Source: Breviolum minutum Mf 1.05b.01 (lineage: Eukaryota > Sar > Dinophyceae > Suessiales > Symbiodiniaceae). From it: 64,000 nt of DNA. Each line of letters starts with the position of its first letter. Position 1 is the first letter of the stretch. Shown piece by piece: positions 54,563 through 64,000 of this stretch. Made by a program: the position numbers and the translations under genes. The stretch covers positions 33,085 to 97,084 of the forward strand of contig DF240835.1 in NCBI GenBank assembly GCA_000507305.1. Reading direction: 5' to 3'. A model generated the notes under the pieces. It had not been told where the DNA came from. It made no database searches and saw nothing but the letters and a program-made list of their open reading frames with translations.

Positions 54563-55312
54563 TTACCTCAAAATTTGGTTTTCTTAGGAGGTTTTTTTGG
54601 ACTTTTGTAACCACGGATCACATTTAGCAGAATCAGCCACGAAAAATGATGAAAAGCTTGAGTTCAAAGGCTGCAATCCATTGATGTGAGATGTATACAA
54701 TATATTAATATATTATAATATTAGTTAATATTGATATAAAGATGGATGGATCGCATATCTCAAGATACAAGAGAGAAATCCATCTTCAAAAATGGTAGAT
54801 GAAGTGTAGTTGAGTCATGTATACCCGGACCTTACTCGGAGGATCATCCCAGTTAGTAAGTAGTGAGTAACACCCATTTACAAGCATTTCTGGCCATTTG
54901 GAAGGGGAACAACCCCCGTTGGGGGACTTACTAACCATGGTTACCAAGTATGCAATCGGCAACTGAAGCTCTCACAGTCTCACAGCAAAGAAATATGTCA
55001 CCATGCCATTTGTCCGCCAGATTTTTTCAGATTTCTCACTGTTTCAACAATTTCAACATTTGCTTGAAGCCCTCGTCCGACACTAAACTGATAACTGTTT
55101 CGTTTTCCTTTACAAATAATTTTTCCCAAAAATCGATGCATTTCCAGCTCCCTCTTTGACATGTAGGTCTGCAACTTTTTATCATTATACACAATATATC
55201 TATATATATAAAGATATATATATATCTATCTAGTAAATTACAGTAATTATATGTAGCTTACACATGCATATGCATATGCTAGAATAGATGGTATACCGTA
55301 TGTAACAGCTTG

Positions 55313-55456
55313 GTTTCACCAAGCATTTCAGGTACCTAAAATGGAGGTACTCACCTATATAAGCTGTATTTAAGGGTTATGTAAGGGAACCACCACCCCC
55401 AAAATAGCCTTATAAGGTTCAGTACCTCTATTTTAGGTACCTGAAACTTTTGGTGA
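55313..55456. mobile_element. 144-bp long inverted-repeat element (single copy)
   Basis: CACCAAGCATTTCAGGTACC at the left; GGTACCTGAAACTTTTGGTG at the right. The ends pair over about 35 bp. Confidence 0.7.
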
Positions 55457-55504
55457 TTGTTCCTATGTTTTTCCTACCGGAAGGGTTCCACCATTTTCCG
55501 GGAA

Positions 55505-55625
55505 AAACCATGAGGACCTTCAGCTACACCGAATCCTGCGTGGTCTTGACCTCAGACTTTTCCACCATCTTCGGCAACGAATATGACACCGTGGCACCGG
55601 AGATCCTGAGTTGCTTGGGTTGGAA
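55505..55625 (+). CDS. Candidate exon
   Basis: Plus frame RTFSYTESCVVLTSDFSTIF, then GNEYDTVAPEILSCLG, GC-richer than its surroundings. Boundaries were not fixed. Confidence 0.45.
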
Positions 55626-55689
55626 TTTGAAGGAAGTCGCTTGGATCTACCCCCCCGCAGGTAACCGTGGCAGGGTCGAGGTTTAGGAT

Positions 55690-57141
55690 GGTTTAGGTTA
55701 GGATGGTTAGGAGCCTCAGAATATGTAGATATATATGTAGCAACGTGATATGTGGTGATTGGCCAGCATCCTGGGGTGGGGGGTAGATTCAAGGTGGGCT
55801 TCAAGGTTTTTCTTACTGACTTACGGGCTTATATCAAATTTTGAGTGCACACAGATTTTTGGAGAGGGACGTGTCATGTCATGGATTCTATGGCGAACAA
55901 CTTGAAGTCCGTTTTACCAGACCTCACTTCACTTCGCAAATATTGCTTGGTAAATTGTGTGAATTGATTTTTGAAAAGGTATAAAACATGAGAAATGGTA
56001 CACATTCTGGTGCACACCCTGGTTGGCTGTTTTGTGAAGAAATGAAGCGGTAACTTTGTTCCTTCGAAAGATGATGTTCAACAGTCACTCCTAGTCGCCG
56101 CATCGGATCGTTTCATCCTCACAAATCCCGAGGCTCAAACATGTAACAAAACATGGGCCAGCATTCTTGGGGCCCGGGTTGTAGATCCAACATATATATA
56201 GCATCTCAAACAGAAAGCATCGCATCTATGTTGTGAAATCGTTGGAAGATTCGATGTAAACCATTCTTTTACTTAGCATCTACGGGGCGGTAGGTTTTCG
56301 CGGTAAGTTTTTCGCGAAGCTTGACCACCAACTTTCAGGTCGAAAATGACATGTTCAGGTCAAACTTCAGTTTTTTGTTCTTGAATGGGTGAAGTGCTGT
56401 GATATTTTCTTGAAATCGTCACACCCGTGAAAAAAACAACAGAAATTGACTGGTTGTCTCCAGTAGGAACAGGCAAATTTGTTGTTTTTTTTTGGGGAAA
56501 GAAACATTCAGGTTGAGGTGAAAATGACATGCGGGATCAACATCCTAAAGGTTTGTTTCATGGTAATCAAAGGGTACCTTTGCAATGCAAACTTTTGGGC
56601 CTCAAAAAGTACGGCCGCGGCCTCGTTGATTCAGCTTCATGGTCGTTAAGAATACCGAAAAATAAGGCCTTATTTCTCGGAACCATAGCATTAACGAGGG
56701 AGGTATAACCCCTTTAATCTTCCATTAATTTTTGGGGGAGATTTTCGACCTTGGCCCCAAGGTAGCATTCCGGATGCAGCATCCTCACTTGCTGTCAGCG
56801 AGACCCAGCGCATTGTTTTATACTTCTCTGAGTTGGTTCTGGTGATGTCGGGCAGTGAGGCCGACATACCTGGACGGACAGTGGTGAATCATGCGGTGAA
56901 AAAAAAAACAATTGAAAAAAACACTGGAGGGAAGTAGATTGATGAAATACAATTTTAAATAATTTTAAGGTCAACATGTTCATAGACTTGTGCCATTCTA
57001 CACCGAATGTTCACGTTTTCTTTAAAGTAATGATGCTGAAATAATTAGTGCCGGACTCTACCGGAGATGAGGTCTGATTCGTTAACCTCATGATAATGAT
57101 CGGTGGCCTCAAGAGATAGCATGAACAGAACTACATGTGCT
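55690..57141. other. No supported gene
   Basis: Long noncoding stretch, presumably intron. No family A or B copy was seen. Confidence 0.35.
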
Positions 57142-57287
57142 GGGGTCTAAACTCCCATTCTTTTCCTATGATAGGGATGGTCATCAACCTTATAGTAGGG
57201 GTTTGTATTTCCCATTATAAGGATTCCCTAAAAAAAAGGTGGGACGACTAAACTCCCCAATATAAGGAGTTTGTTTAGACCCTGGCA
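57142..57287. mobile_element. Family E inverted-repeat element, second copy
   Basis: GGGGTCTAAACTCCC at the left; GGAGTTTGTTTAGACCCTGG at the right. Confidence 0.7.
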
Positions 57288-57729
57288 CACATCAATGATC
57301 ATCATTTTGCCTTGTTGCCTTTGCCACTGGATCCCCAAAGCAAGCAAGGTTGGTCAAGTATGAACCTTGAAAGAAGTCCGAACATCTTTGAGGTTACCTA
57401 CATCAGTGAATCACCCAGCCGACCCCTCCATGCTTCCTCTTGCCATACATGATTAACAGAGGATCAACTCGGTCATTGAGCCTGTTTAGATTGAACAAAT
57501 TATCAGGTAACTGGAGAAACATGGAAAAACACCCAAGTTATGTACTAACTAATGCACCACATCTGTTCAAGCAGTAATAATATCATCGAAATAGTTCAAG
57601 ATCAACTACATGGTATGTTCCCATACAACCATAACATTTTTATTCCCGGAATACACACCACACACCCCAGGGTGTGAATGATTGTAAACCCATACCGCCA
57701 ACCCGCTGTTGGCGACCTCCACCACCCAG

Positions 57730-57853
57730 ATGCAGCTGATCAACGCGGGGGACGATGGCCTTTGTGGTACCTCCGATGATGGCGATATACGATCCATCCC
57801 AGCGGATTTGCCCACGCAGTACGTGCGCAATGGCACAGTACCTTGCCGTTTGG
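57730..57853 (+). CDS. Exon with aspartate-rich DGLCGTxDD motif
   Basis: Acceptor CCTCCACCACCCAG, phase 0; donor CGTTTGG/GTGAAA, phase 1. MQLINAGDDGLCGTSDDGDI, then RSIPADLPTQYVRNGTVPCR. The GDDGLCGTSDDGD stretch resembles the calcium-binding 'DG.fGT.DD' turns of bacterial surface repeats. The frame may start further upstream (LATSTTQ). Confidence 0.7.
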
Positions 57854-58236
57854 GTGAAAGGTTACTGAAAAGGAGTTCAACATGTAGATTTAAAGCGGTT
57901 ATATGTTCTTTTGCTAGCATGCTATATTTCCAGAAGTGGGAAAGTCAATGTCACTACAACCATACCATTCATTGTGCATTAGGATATTTATCATGATTTG
58001 TTCTTGCAGTGTCCCATGATAAATGCCACATGGGATTTTTTGTTGGGTATCATGGTCAGAAGTTGGGCTCTTGATGGGAATCTACAAAAAAGGGTGGTAA
58101 GAATTTTTCCGATCGATCCCTATACTACTATACCACGCAATTAGTATGGTATATATTTACCTCAACATTTACCATAACAATTTTGTTCTAAATGTAGGTT
58201 TCCTTCCTCAAACGTTAACATTGATATGACTCCCAG

Positions 58237-58346
58237 GATTTGTACATCTCGAGACTTGCCGTAGCCGAGAAGGGATCTCCCCCCTCCTTGACATTGACCT
58301 CCAAGGATCCTTGGATCTATGTGACTGGAAACATGATCCTCATCAG
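58237..58346 (+). CDS. Exon, function unknown
   Basis: Acceptor ATATGACTCCCAG, phase 1; donor CCTCATCAG/GTGGAT, phase 0. Reads FVHLETCRSREGISPLLDID, then LQGSLDLCDWKHDPHQ. Two cysteines. Confidence 0.65.
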
Positions 58347-58677
58347 GTGGATTTGTTTGGGACCGCTGTAAGATCGGTCTGGGGGCGAAGTCTGGAATTT
58401 CCGGTTGACCACGGTAAAGTCACACACTTTAGGCCCCTTTAGGCGTTGTCGTTTTGGTCTTATTTTTTTATTTTTTGGCGGGTTGGATTCTGTTTTTTTT
58501 TGCCACGGGGATCGGAGATGATGAGTGTTGATTCTTGATTGTTTATTATTATAGTCTTTTACTTGATGACAACAAAAACAAGTCTGTGAGGGAAATCCGA
58601 TGAAAAAAAACCCAAGCGAAGCACAGCCATGAATCCAAGCCGCCATGTTTGCGAAAAAAAACGCCTTTACCTTTAAG

Positions 58678-58733
58678 GGATCCTTCAAACTTCACGAACG
58701 GATACCTGCGACAAACTCCGAACCTCGGTCCAG
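58678..58733 (+). CDS. Mini-exon joined to the next by a 47-nt intron
   Basis: Acceptor TTACCTTTAAG, phase 2; donor CGGTCCAG/GTATCC, phase 1. Reads DPSNFTNGYLRQTPNLGP. The split codon G+TC gives Val at the start of the next exon. Confidence 0.55.
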
Positions 58734-58780
58734 GTATCCATATCTGGACATGGTCAGGGGATTTTACCATTGTTTGCAAG

Positions 58781-58864
58781 TCGAACCTGGAATCATCACA
58801 GATTTAGCTGGCACGCCCTTCCCTGGATTTCGAGGCCAGGGTTGTGCATTTTCAGACATATCAG
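58781..58864 (+). CDS. Exon: end of an SbsA-type Ig-like domain
   Basis: Acceptor CATTGTTTGCAAG, phase 1; donor GACATATCAG/GTTAGT, phase 1. EPGIITDLAGTPFPGFRGQG, then CAFSDIS fits the Big_5 C-terminal motif 'pG.i.DlaG..F.G....F'. It marks another Ig-like domain after the one at 42-48 kb. Confidence 0.7.
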
Positions 58865-59326
58865 GTTAGTTGGTATATCATGGTATATCTTTAATGCAAT
58901 TTAGGTATTAAAGGAAGATAGATGATATAAATGCATGTTCATTTATATGAATCTAGATGAGGGTGGATCCTTAGGATCATTCAGATATTTTTAAAACCTT
59001 TTTTTTGGGGGGGGGTATATATGGATTGGATGCAGTATATTTTATGCACAGCACACCTCAAGAATCCTAGATGAGGGTTTCGGGCTCGTGACAGCAAGAC
59101 CCCACAGATCTTTTTGAATCTGCAGGAAGTTCTTTTGTTAGGCTTCCCTGAAGTCTGACAATTGGGTGTGATGCATTTGCAAGTAAGTAAAAATGTTCAT
59201 GCAGTAGAATGAAGTGGCTTTTCATTTCTTGAAACTCCGACCAAAACCACCAAACATTGCAAGGTTCTGATACGGTGAAATGATCATTCAGAAGGTCAGG
59301 TGACCTCTTTCAAAAGGCAATTCATA

Positions 59327-59437
59327 CATGGGTGTTTCCTTAAATGGTGGCACGCCCAAAACACCCCAAATGATCATTTTTAGTAGGAAAACCAATGGTT
59401 GTTGGGGAAACCCACCATTTTAGGAAACCCCCACATG
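59327..59437. mobile_element. Family C inverted-repeat element
   Basis: CATGGGTGTTTCCTTAAATG at the left; TTAGGAAACCCCCACATG at the right; internal ATCATTTTTAGTAGGAAA shared with 41966-42080. Confidence 0.7.
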
Positions 59438-60546
59438 GAATATGGAATCTTCAGCTATATAGATTGGAATCTTGCAACTCGGTGTGAATGTCAGGGTGGG
59501 GGTCTGAAATCTCCGAAATGATGTTTCGGACCACGTCAGTTTCGGGGATGATTCAAATGCCAACCCAGGTAGGTTAGGGTTTCAGGCTCCTAACTCCAAA
59601 TATTTTTAAACAGGCAGATGCAGTTTGACTGTGGAAATATGACCCCCAACAGCTTCTGGCTTTCGAGATGCTCTTGTCCATATTTTGTGTAGGCGATAAA
59701 GGAACCCCCTGGAAAAATCACAGGTCGATTTGTTGCCTGGAAAAAACATGGCATAGAAATCAAAAGATAGCAGGGATGATAGTGGCCATAGTGATGAACC
59801 TTTCCCAAGGGGCACATGAATTTCTGGAAGAAAAAGCAGAAAATCACAGAAACTAAGGATGTATTTCTCAAAAATCTGTGGCGAATCCAGTGGTAAATTA
59901 CTTCAAACCGTAGTCATTGTCCTTTCAAAGTGACCCAATATTGATATTTTCGTTCGGGTTTGTCATTGCCATGTTTTTTCAACGACTCTTGATGTTTGTT
60001 ACTTATATCTCTACACCAAGCTCCAGGCGGCAAGCAACTATTTCATGCATTTTTTCTGCATTCTGAAGCACGTTTTTTTCCAGCACAAAGTTCATCCAAA
60101 ATGAAGCTGTTTCATGAACTTGTCAAATGTATAAACAAACATATGTTGCAAAAACTCTTTGTCATCCAGGTTTTTTGGTTGTGGGATTTTAAGATGTTCC
60201 CCAAAAAGGCAGCAAAAACGTGTTTAAAACACATCATCATAAGATCGAGGTGTCCCCGCGACTCAGTTTCTTTATGTTGTTTTTGCCGGAATTCCCACCT
60301 TTTTTTCGGGGCTTGAAGAGGTAGTGCCAGGGAATCCAAGAAATGAGGTTTTTCATGCGTTCTGTCCCTTTGGTTTCCTTGAATTTGTGGCAAATGCCAT
60401 CAACTTAGAAGTCTCAAAATCAGTAAAAACAAAAGATGAACCATGAGTTCGTTGACCCATGACCTTTTTTCGGGTCCGATCAAGCAAGCGCTTGCTGCAA
60501 GAAGGTGATGCCTTTCGTTTTCCTGTGGCAAGCACACCTTTTGCAG

Positions 60547-60641
60547 ATGCCACAGATCCGGTGTTCTTAGCTACAGATCCACCTACAGGATCCAGCATTG
60601 AAGGCTTACAGCACCTTGGATCGGAAAGGTTAATGAGAGAG
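60547..60641 (+). CDS. Exon: start of an SbsA-type Ig-like domain
   Basis: Acceptor CACACCTTTTGCAG, phase 1; donor AGAGAG/GTGAGA (consensus), phase 0. ATDPVFLATDPPTGSSIEGL, then QHLGSERLMRE carries the Big_5 opening 'P.....T.P..GS'. The antisense frame is also open but lacks such a motif. Confidence 0.65.
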
Positions 60642-60684
60642 GTGAGAGGTCAGCTGAATGGTTTGGTGATTCGTTCCTTTTTTA

Positions 60685-60776
60685 GGTTTTAGATATTTGT
60701 TATTTTCACCCCTACATGGGCAAATGCTCCAATTTGATTCATATTTTTCAACTGAGTTGAAACCACCAACTAGTTT
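60685..60776 (+). mobile_element. Family B element, left end degraded
   Basis: GTTATTTTCACCCCTACATG core and GTTGAAACCACCAACTAG right end; TTTTT may be duplicated on both flanks. Plus orientation. Confidence 0.65.
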
Positions 60777-61098
60777 TTATGAAAGGGTGCGATGTTTTGG
60801 ACTCTGTTTTTAACTTTTTTTTTGTTGGGGGGGTTCGAGGCTTTGTGTTTACAGATTCGATTAGGCTTTTTTGGCTCCCTTTTCCATATGGCAAGCTGTT
60901 TTTCTATATATTGAATGGCGGGCATTTCCATTTCCTTCGTTTCGATTCCATCTGGGTCCCCCCTCAATATTTGCTGGCAATTGTTTTTGTGAACCTCTCG
61001 ATGCCCCGTTGCCCTTCCCACGCTGAAAACCCATTAGGTTGGAGAAGATCGAAGTCATAAGTGTTTATTAGACTGGTCTGTACACTCAGGAAATTTAA

Positions 61099-61220
61099 TA
61101 TAGATACCCTCCAAGGAACTAACATATCCCACCTGGGGAAAGCTCGGAAAATCATCGACTCTTTTAAGTGCCGGGAATGGTCAGGGATATGGACTCGTTC
61201 CCGGGAGTGTACTACGAATA
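61099..61220. mobile_element. Family A2 element
   Basis: TACCCTCCAAGGAACTAACA at the left; ACTCGTTCCCGGGAGTGTA at the right. An open frame continues from it (to 61483, SVKVTGSSHEKSSTFAKLRI) but splice sites are not fixed. Confidence 0.7.
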
Positions 61221-61259
61221 TAGACAGATCCCAGGAATTATATAATATATATTCTTTCC

Positions 61260-61483
61260 AAGGTTGGGAATCTCCTCTGATATTTTTGGGCCCCCGTTTG
61301 TCAGTTTCTCAACAAGCTTTGGGGTCGGTCAAAGTCACAGGTTCCTCCCATGAAAAATCCTCAACCTTTGCCAAGCTACGCATCTTCCCTGCCATGGGTC
61401 TGGAAGGTCACGACCAGACTAAGGTTGATCACCTTCAAAATTTTCATGTGCCTCGGCCAAACTCCCCAAACTTGAATGATTAG
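61260..61483 (+). CDS. Candidate coding segment
   Basis: After ATTCTTTCCAAG a frame SPLIFLGPRLSVSQQALGSV, then KVTGSSHEKSSTFAKLRIFP is open to 61483. A second plus frame is open too, so the frame is uncertain. Confidence 0.35.
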
Positions 61484-61509
61484 CGCAGGGTTACTTCAGT
61501 CAAAGCAGT

Positions 61510-61511
61510 GG

Positions 61512-61564
<53 letters not shown>

Positions 61565-61565
61565 G
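61510..61565 (+). repeat. (TTG)n microsatellite
   Basis: About 18 perfect units. Confidence 0.95.
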
Positions 61566-61718
61566 CTTTCATTGATCTCTTCCGGAAAGCTGAAAAAACA
61601 CGATCTATTACTTAAGAAATCCGGATGTGTAATAGTAAACGTTAGGCAACTAAGTTAAACTCAACGGTGTTTTTGTTGGAAGATTTATTTTTGAAAGATC
61701 TGTTTTCCCGCCAAACTC

Positions 61719-61809
61719 AGGGAAAATGATGATTCCCAATTTGACTTAGCCCATCATGTCATTTTTCAGATGCCTTGAAGGTTTTGGGAACTCAAGCACC
61801 ACCAACTAG
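61719..61809 (+). mobile_element. Family B element, diverged
   Basis: Core AAAATGATGATTCCCAATTT, then CATTTTTCAGATG and right end CACCACCAACTAG. The left end is not recognisable. Confidence 0.6.
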
Positions 61810-61938
61810 TCTAGTTCCGTGGATCAATGATTCGCTTCCACCAAACATTCACCACAGACCTTTTTGCACTCGGCAGAAGACGACTCCAAAAAGCATGGAA
61901 ATTGGGGAAGATGTGAACATTCGATTTTTGTGGATGGG
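61810..61938 (+). CDS. Exon directly after a family B element
   Basis: Begins one base into a codon after CCACCAACTAG. Reads LVPWINDSLPPNIHHRPFCT, then RQKTTPKSMEIGEDVNIRFL; donor GGATGGG/GTACCT, phase 2. Confidence 0.6.
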
Positions 61939-62069
61939 GTACCTAAAATGGGGATACATACTTGTTTGTGGCTTGTAGGGATGTTTTTTGTTTTTGTTGA
62001 TTTATGCCGTGTGGGATTTTGGTATGATTATTTTTTGGTACATATCCTGCCATGCCGGAAATGACCCAG

Positions 62070-62175
62070 TCTTGAAAAGCTCCGTTCACTGTACCAAAAA
62101 CAAGGTCAAGGGCAACATTTTGACCCTAGAACAAAAAGAGAGCTACAAACATGGACCGAAAACCAACAAATGTAG
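62070..62175 (+). CDS. Exon, function unknown
   Basis: Acceptor GGAAATGACCCAG, phase 1; donor AAATGTAG/GTTGCT, phase 2. Reads LKSSVHCTKNKVKGNILTLE, then QKESYKHGPKTNKC. Lysine-rich. Confidence 0.6.
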
Positions 62176-62560
62176 GTTGCTTTTCCGGCTGTGTAAATTT
62201 CAATCCCTGCGTACGTCCTGTGAAAAAGGCTGTTCCCTGGATTGGTGAATTGAAAATCCTTAGGTAAAACGATGGTCTCTATGGGAAAACACAAAAAATG
62301 AGAAAAAAACACTCCCTCCCCAAGCGTACATCGGATCCACTTGGATGATCACTTCATGTATGTAGTGTGGGTAAACACGTTGCACACACTCACACACGCA
62401 CAATCCTGCACCACCTGAGATGTAAAAAACATTAAAAAGCCTTGTAAAAATAGGACATTGGCCAGATCAAGTGGTGAACGCCGGATTTCTGAACCGTCCC
62501 ATCAACCGTATGATTATTTAACGCATTCATATGTACATGCGTGAAGATTTTTTCATGTAG

Positions 62561-62638
62561 ATGACGATCTTGAAGTGCCCAATGGAAAGGAAGCAGATAC
62601 TTCTGGACGAAATCGCTACAACTGCAGCCAGCTGACCA
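62561..62638 (+). CDS. Exon, function unknown
   Basis: Acceptor TTTTTTCATGTAG, phase 1; donor CTGACCA/GTTTTC, phase 1. Reads DDLEVPNGKEADTSGRNRYN, then CSQLT. Confidence 0.6.
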
Positions 62639-63388
62639 GTTTTCCACACATCTCTGTTTGCTTAGTTTATGTAAGGGATGAGAAATCTACAGTAGCTCTT
62701 GTTAAAGTGAGCTATTATCATGTCCTTGGTGGGGATCCCATTCTTAACCAACCATTTATGGCGTTTCATCAACCAAATCCCCCAAACGATTCCCCCCCCA
62801 AGAAATAGCCGGCCTTATTAAGCTCCCTTATTGACTGACCATTGGGTTTCCCATGAAACGCTTGAGGAGTGAAGCGGTGGTGCCTTGCGATGCAACCTTG
62901 ATGACACAAACTGCTCAGATTCCTGGGAAACTTCGGCAAAATGAGGATGCGTTTTCTTGGTGGAAAAGATCCAAACTATATAAGTAGGTATTAAGTTGAT
63001 ACATATTCATATATACAGTGGAAGAAATCCAGGTTATTAAGTTGATATAAATATGAACAGTATAGATTATATATATACTTAGTTTTACAGGTTGTCAGTG
63101 AAAGAAATCCAAAAACTAATGACACTGTGAAGGGGCCCATGTTAAACAGATACATGGAAGTTCCGCCATCGATCCTTCCTGGTGGTATAATTGTTTAGTT
63201 GATAAATATAAACATATATACGCAATATATGACAGTTTTTTCGCAAAAAAGAGGAGGGTCAATTGGTGCAAGTATGTTTTTGTTTTTGTTTTTGTGTGTG
63301 TGTCTTTGCTAAACCACCAGCTCCTCAGCTCCTCCTGCATTTCTTGCAAAAAAATCACCAAGGAATCATGAGCTGTACTTGATCTCAG

Positions 63389-63541
63389 TTTTCCCGAACG
63401 GAACGGAGAATCCATCAGGGGATCGCTTGACAATCTCCTTCACTCCTGATCCGGCTGTTTCTGGGCATAACTTCACAAAGTTGCCAGCGAACATGTCGAA
63501 CATGTGGGGTTGCTGCCTGCAAAAGATAAAGCTAGATTTTA
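63389..63541 (+). CDS. Exon, function unknown; gene continues past the window
   Basis: Acceptor TACTTGATCTCAG, phase 1; donor GATTTTA/GTTACA, phase 1 (the frame otherwise stops soon after). Reads FPNGTENPSGDRLTISFTPD, then PAVSGHNFTKLPANMSNMWG. Four N-glycosylation sequons (NGT, NPS excluded; NFT, NMS) agree with an extracellular protein. Confidence 0.6.
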
Positions 63542-63959
63542 GTTACAAGGAATGACTGATACATTCAGCATAACTGGTGTGTAGATTACAATTTTGATGT
63601 GCACATCAAGTTTGTGCGCGCTTTTTTTGCATGGCTGTGGAGCTTTTTGTCAACCAATTAAGATGTTATAGGTCCCTTTACAATCCTTTTCATATATGTA
63701 TCATATATGTATGTTTATATATTCATACTTCTTTGTAAAAACTGTGCACCATCTCCGTGCATATATTCATATTTATATTTATAGACAGCAAAGACTCACT
63801 ACCAAATCCTCACATTGTTGGCGTTGAGAAACGAAACCATGGAACATACTGATTGCGCTGCTTGTGTATTGTGGATTGACCCTTTTTTTCTTGGCTTAGG
63901 GTGATTCAGTGACTGCCAAAGAGTTGTCATTTTCACCACGGGTTTTTGTTTGCATTTTT

Positions 63960-64000
63960 TACAGACATATAGATGTGTATATATATATATATATATATAT
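63960..64000. repeat. (AT)n run at the window edge
   Basis: Simple AT repeat; the sequence is cut here. Confidence 0.9.

Noticed and set aside
60682-61060. 93-codon ORF after a family B element
   Set aside because: Composition is that of intron sequence (FFFVGG, LFFYIL); only the first few codons could be exonic.

Overview
The window looks like nuclear DNA of a eukaryotic alga, most likely a dinoflagellate of the Suessiales type (Symbiodiniaceae or Polarella). This is an inference. It rests on mini-exons of about 50-250 nt separated by long introns, on (TTG)n and (ATG)n runs, on a swarm of short inverted-repeat elements sitting at splice sites, and on the protein families: tandem cadherin-like repeats, SbsA-type bacterial Ig-like domains and F5/8C (discoidin) domains. 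No prokaryotic gene organisation is present. Most long open reading frames are shadows, so I annotated exons by frame, splice sites and phase rather than ATG-to-stop ORFs.

Layout. 1-2500: nothing convincing. 3566-5875: exons of a minus-strand gene. 6192-7946: exons of a plus-strand gene, head to head with it, whose four exons join in consistent phase. 8313-12234: a 3.9-kb element bounded by terminal inverted repeats and filled with 198-bp and ~85-bp tandem repeats and an 836-base assembly gap. 12783-21400: mostly plus-strand exons, with several segments whose strand I cannot settle. 22231-27755: plus-strand exons of a secreted or surface protein with cadherin-like repeats. 31159-36862: more cadherin-like exons, interrupted by an intronless broken coding block and the 3' tail of a LINE retrotransposon. 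37293-43324: plus-strand exons of unknown fold. 42166-51648: an SbsA-type Ig domain followed by an F5/8C domain. 54092-63541: further exons, including the start and end of other Ig-like domains. I cannot tell whether 22-64 kb is one giant gene or several in tandem.

The main discovery is two families of short inverted-repeat elements (about 100-125 bp) that appear to be introners, meaning transposons that create introns. Family B (ends CTAGGTGGTGG...CCACCAACTAG, 4-5-bp target duplications) ends exactly at the 3' splice site of at least six candidate exons. One copy (36356-36472) is a whole intron. Family A (TIR TACCCTCCCTGAAAC...) carries the 3' splice site inside its right repeat, so the last bases of the transposon become codons. 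Element orientation follows gene strand, including a flip in the minus-strand gene. Five further inverted-repeat families (C-F and two single copies) are also described.
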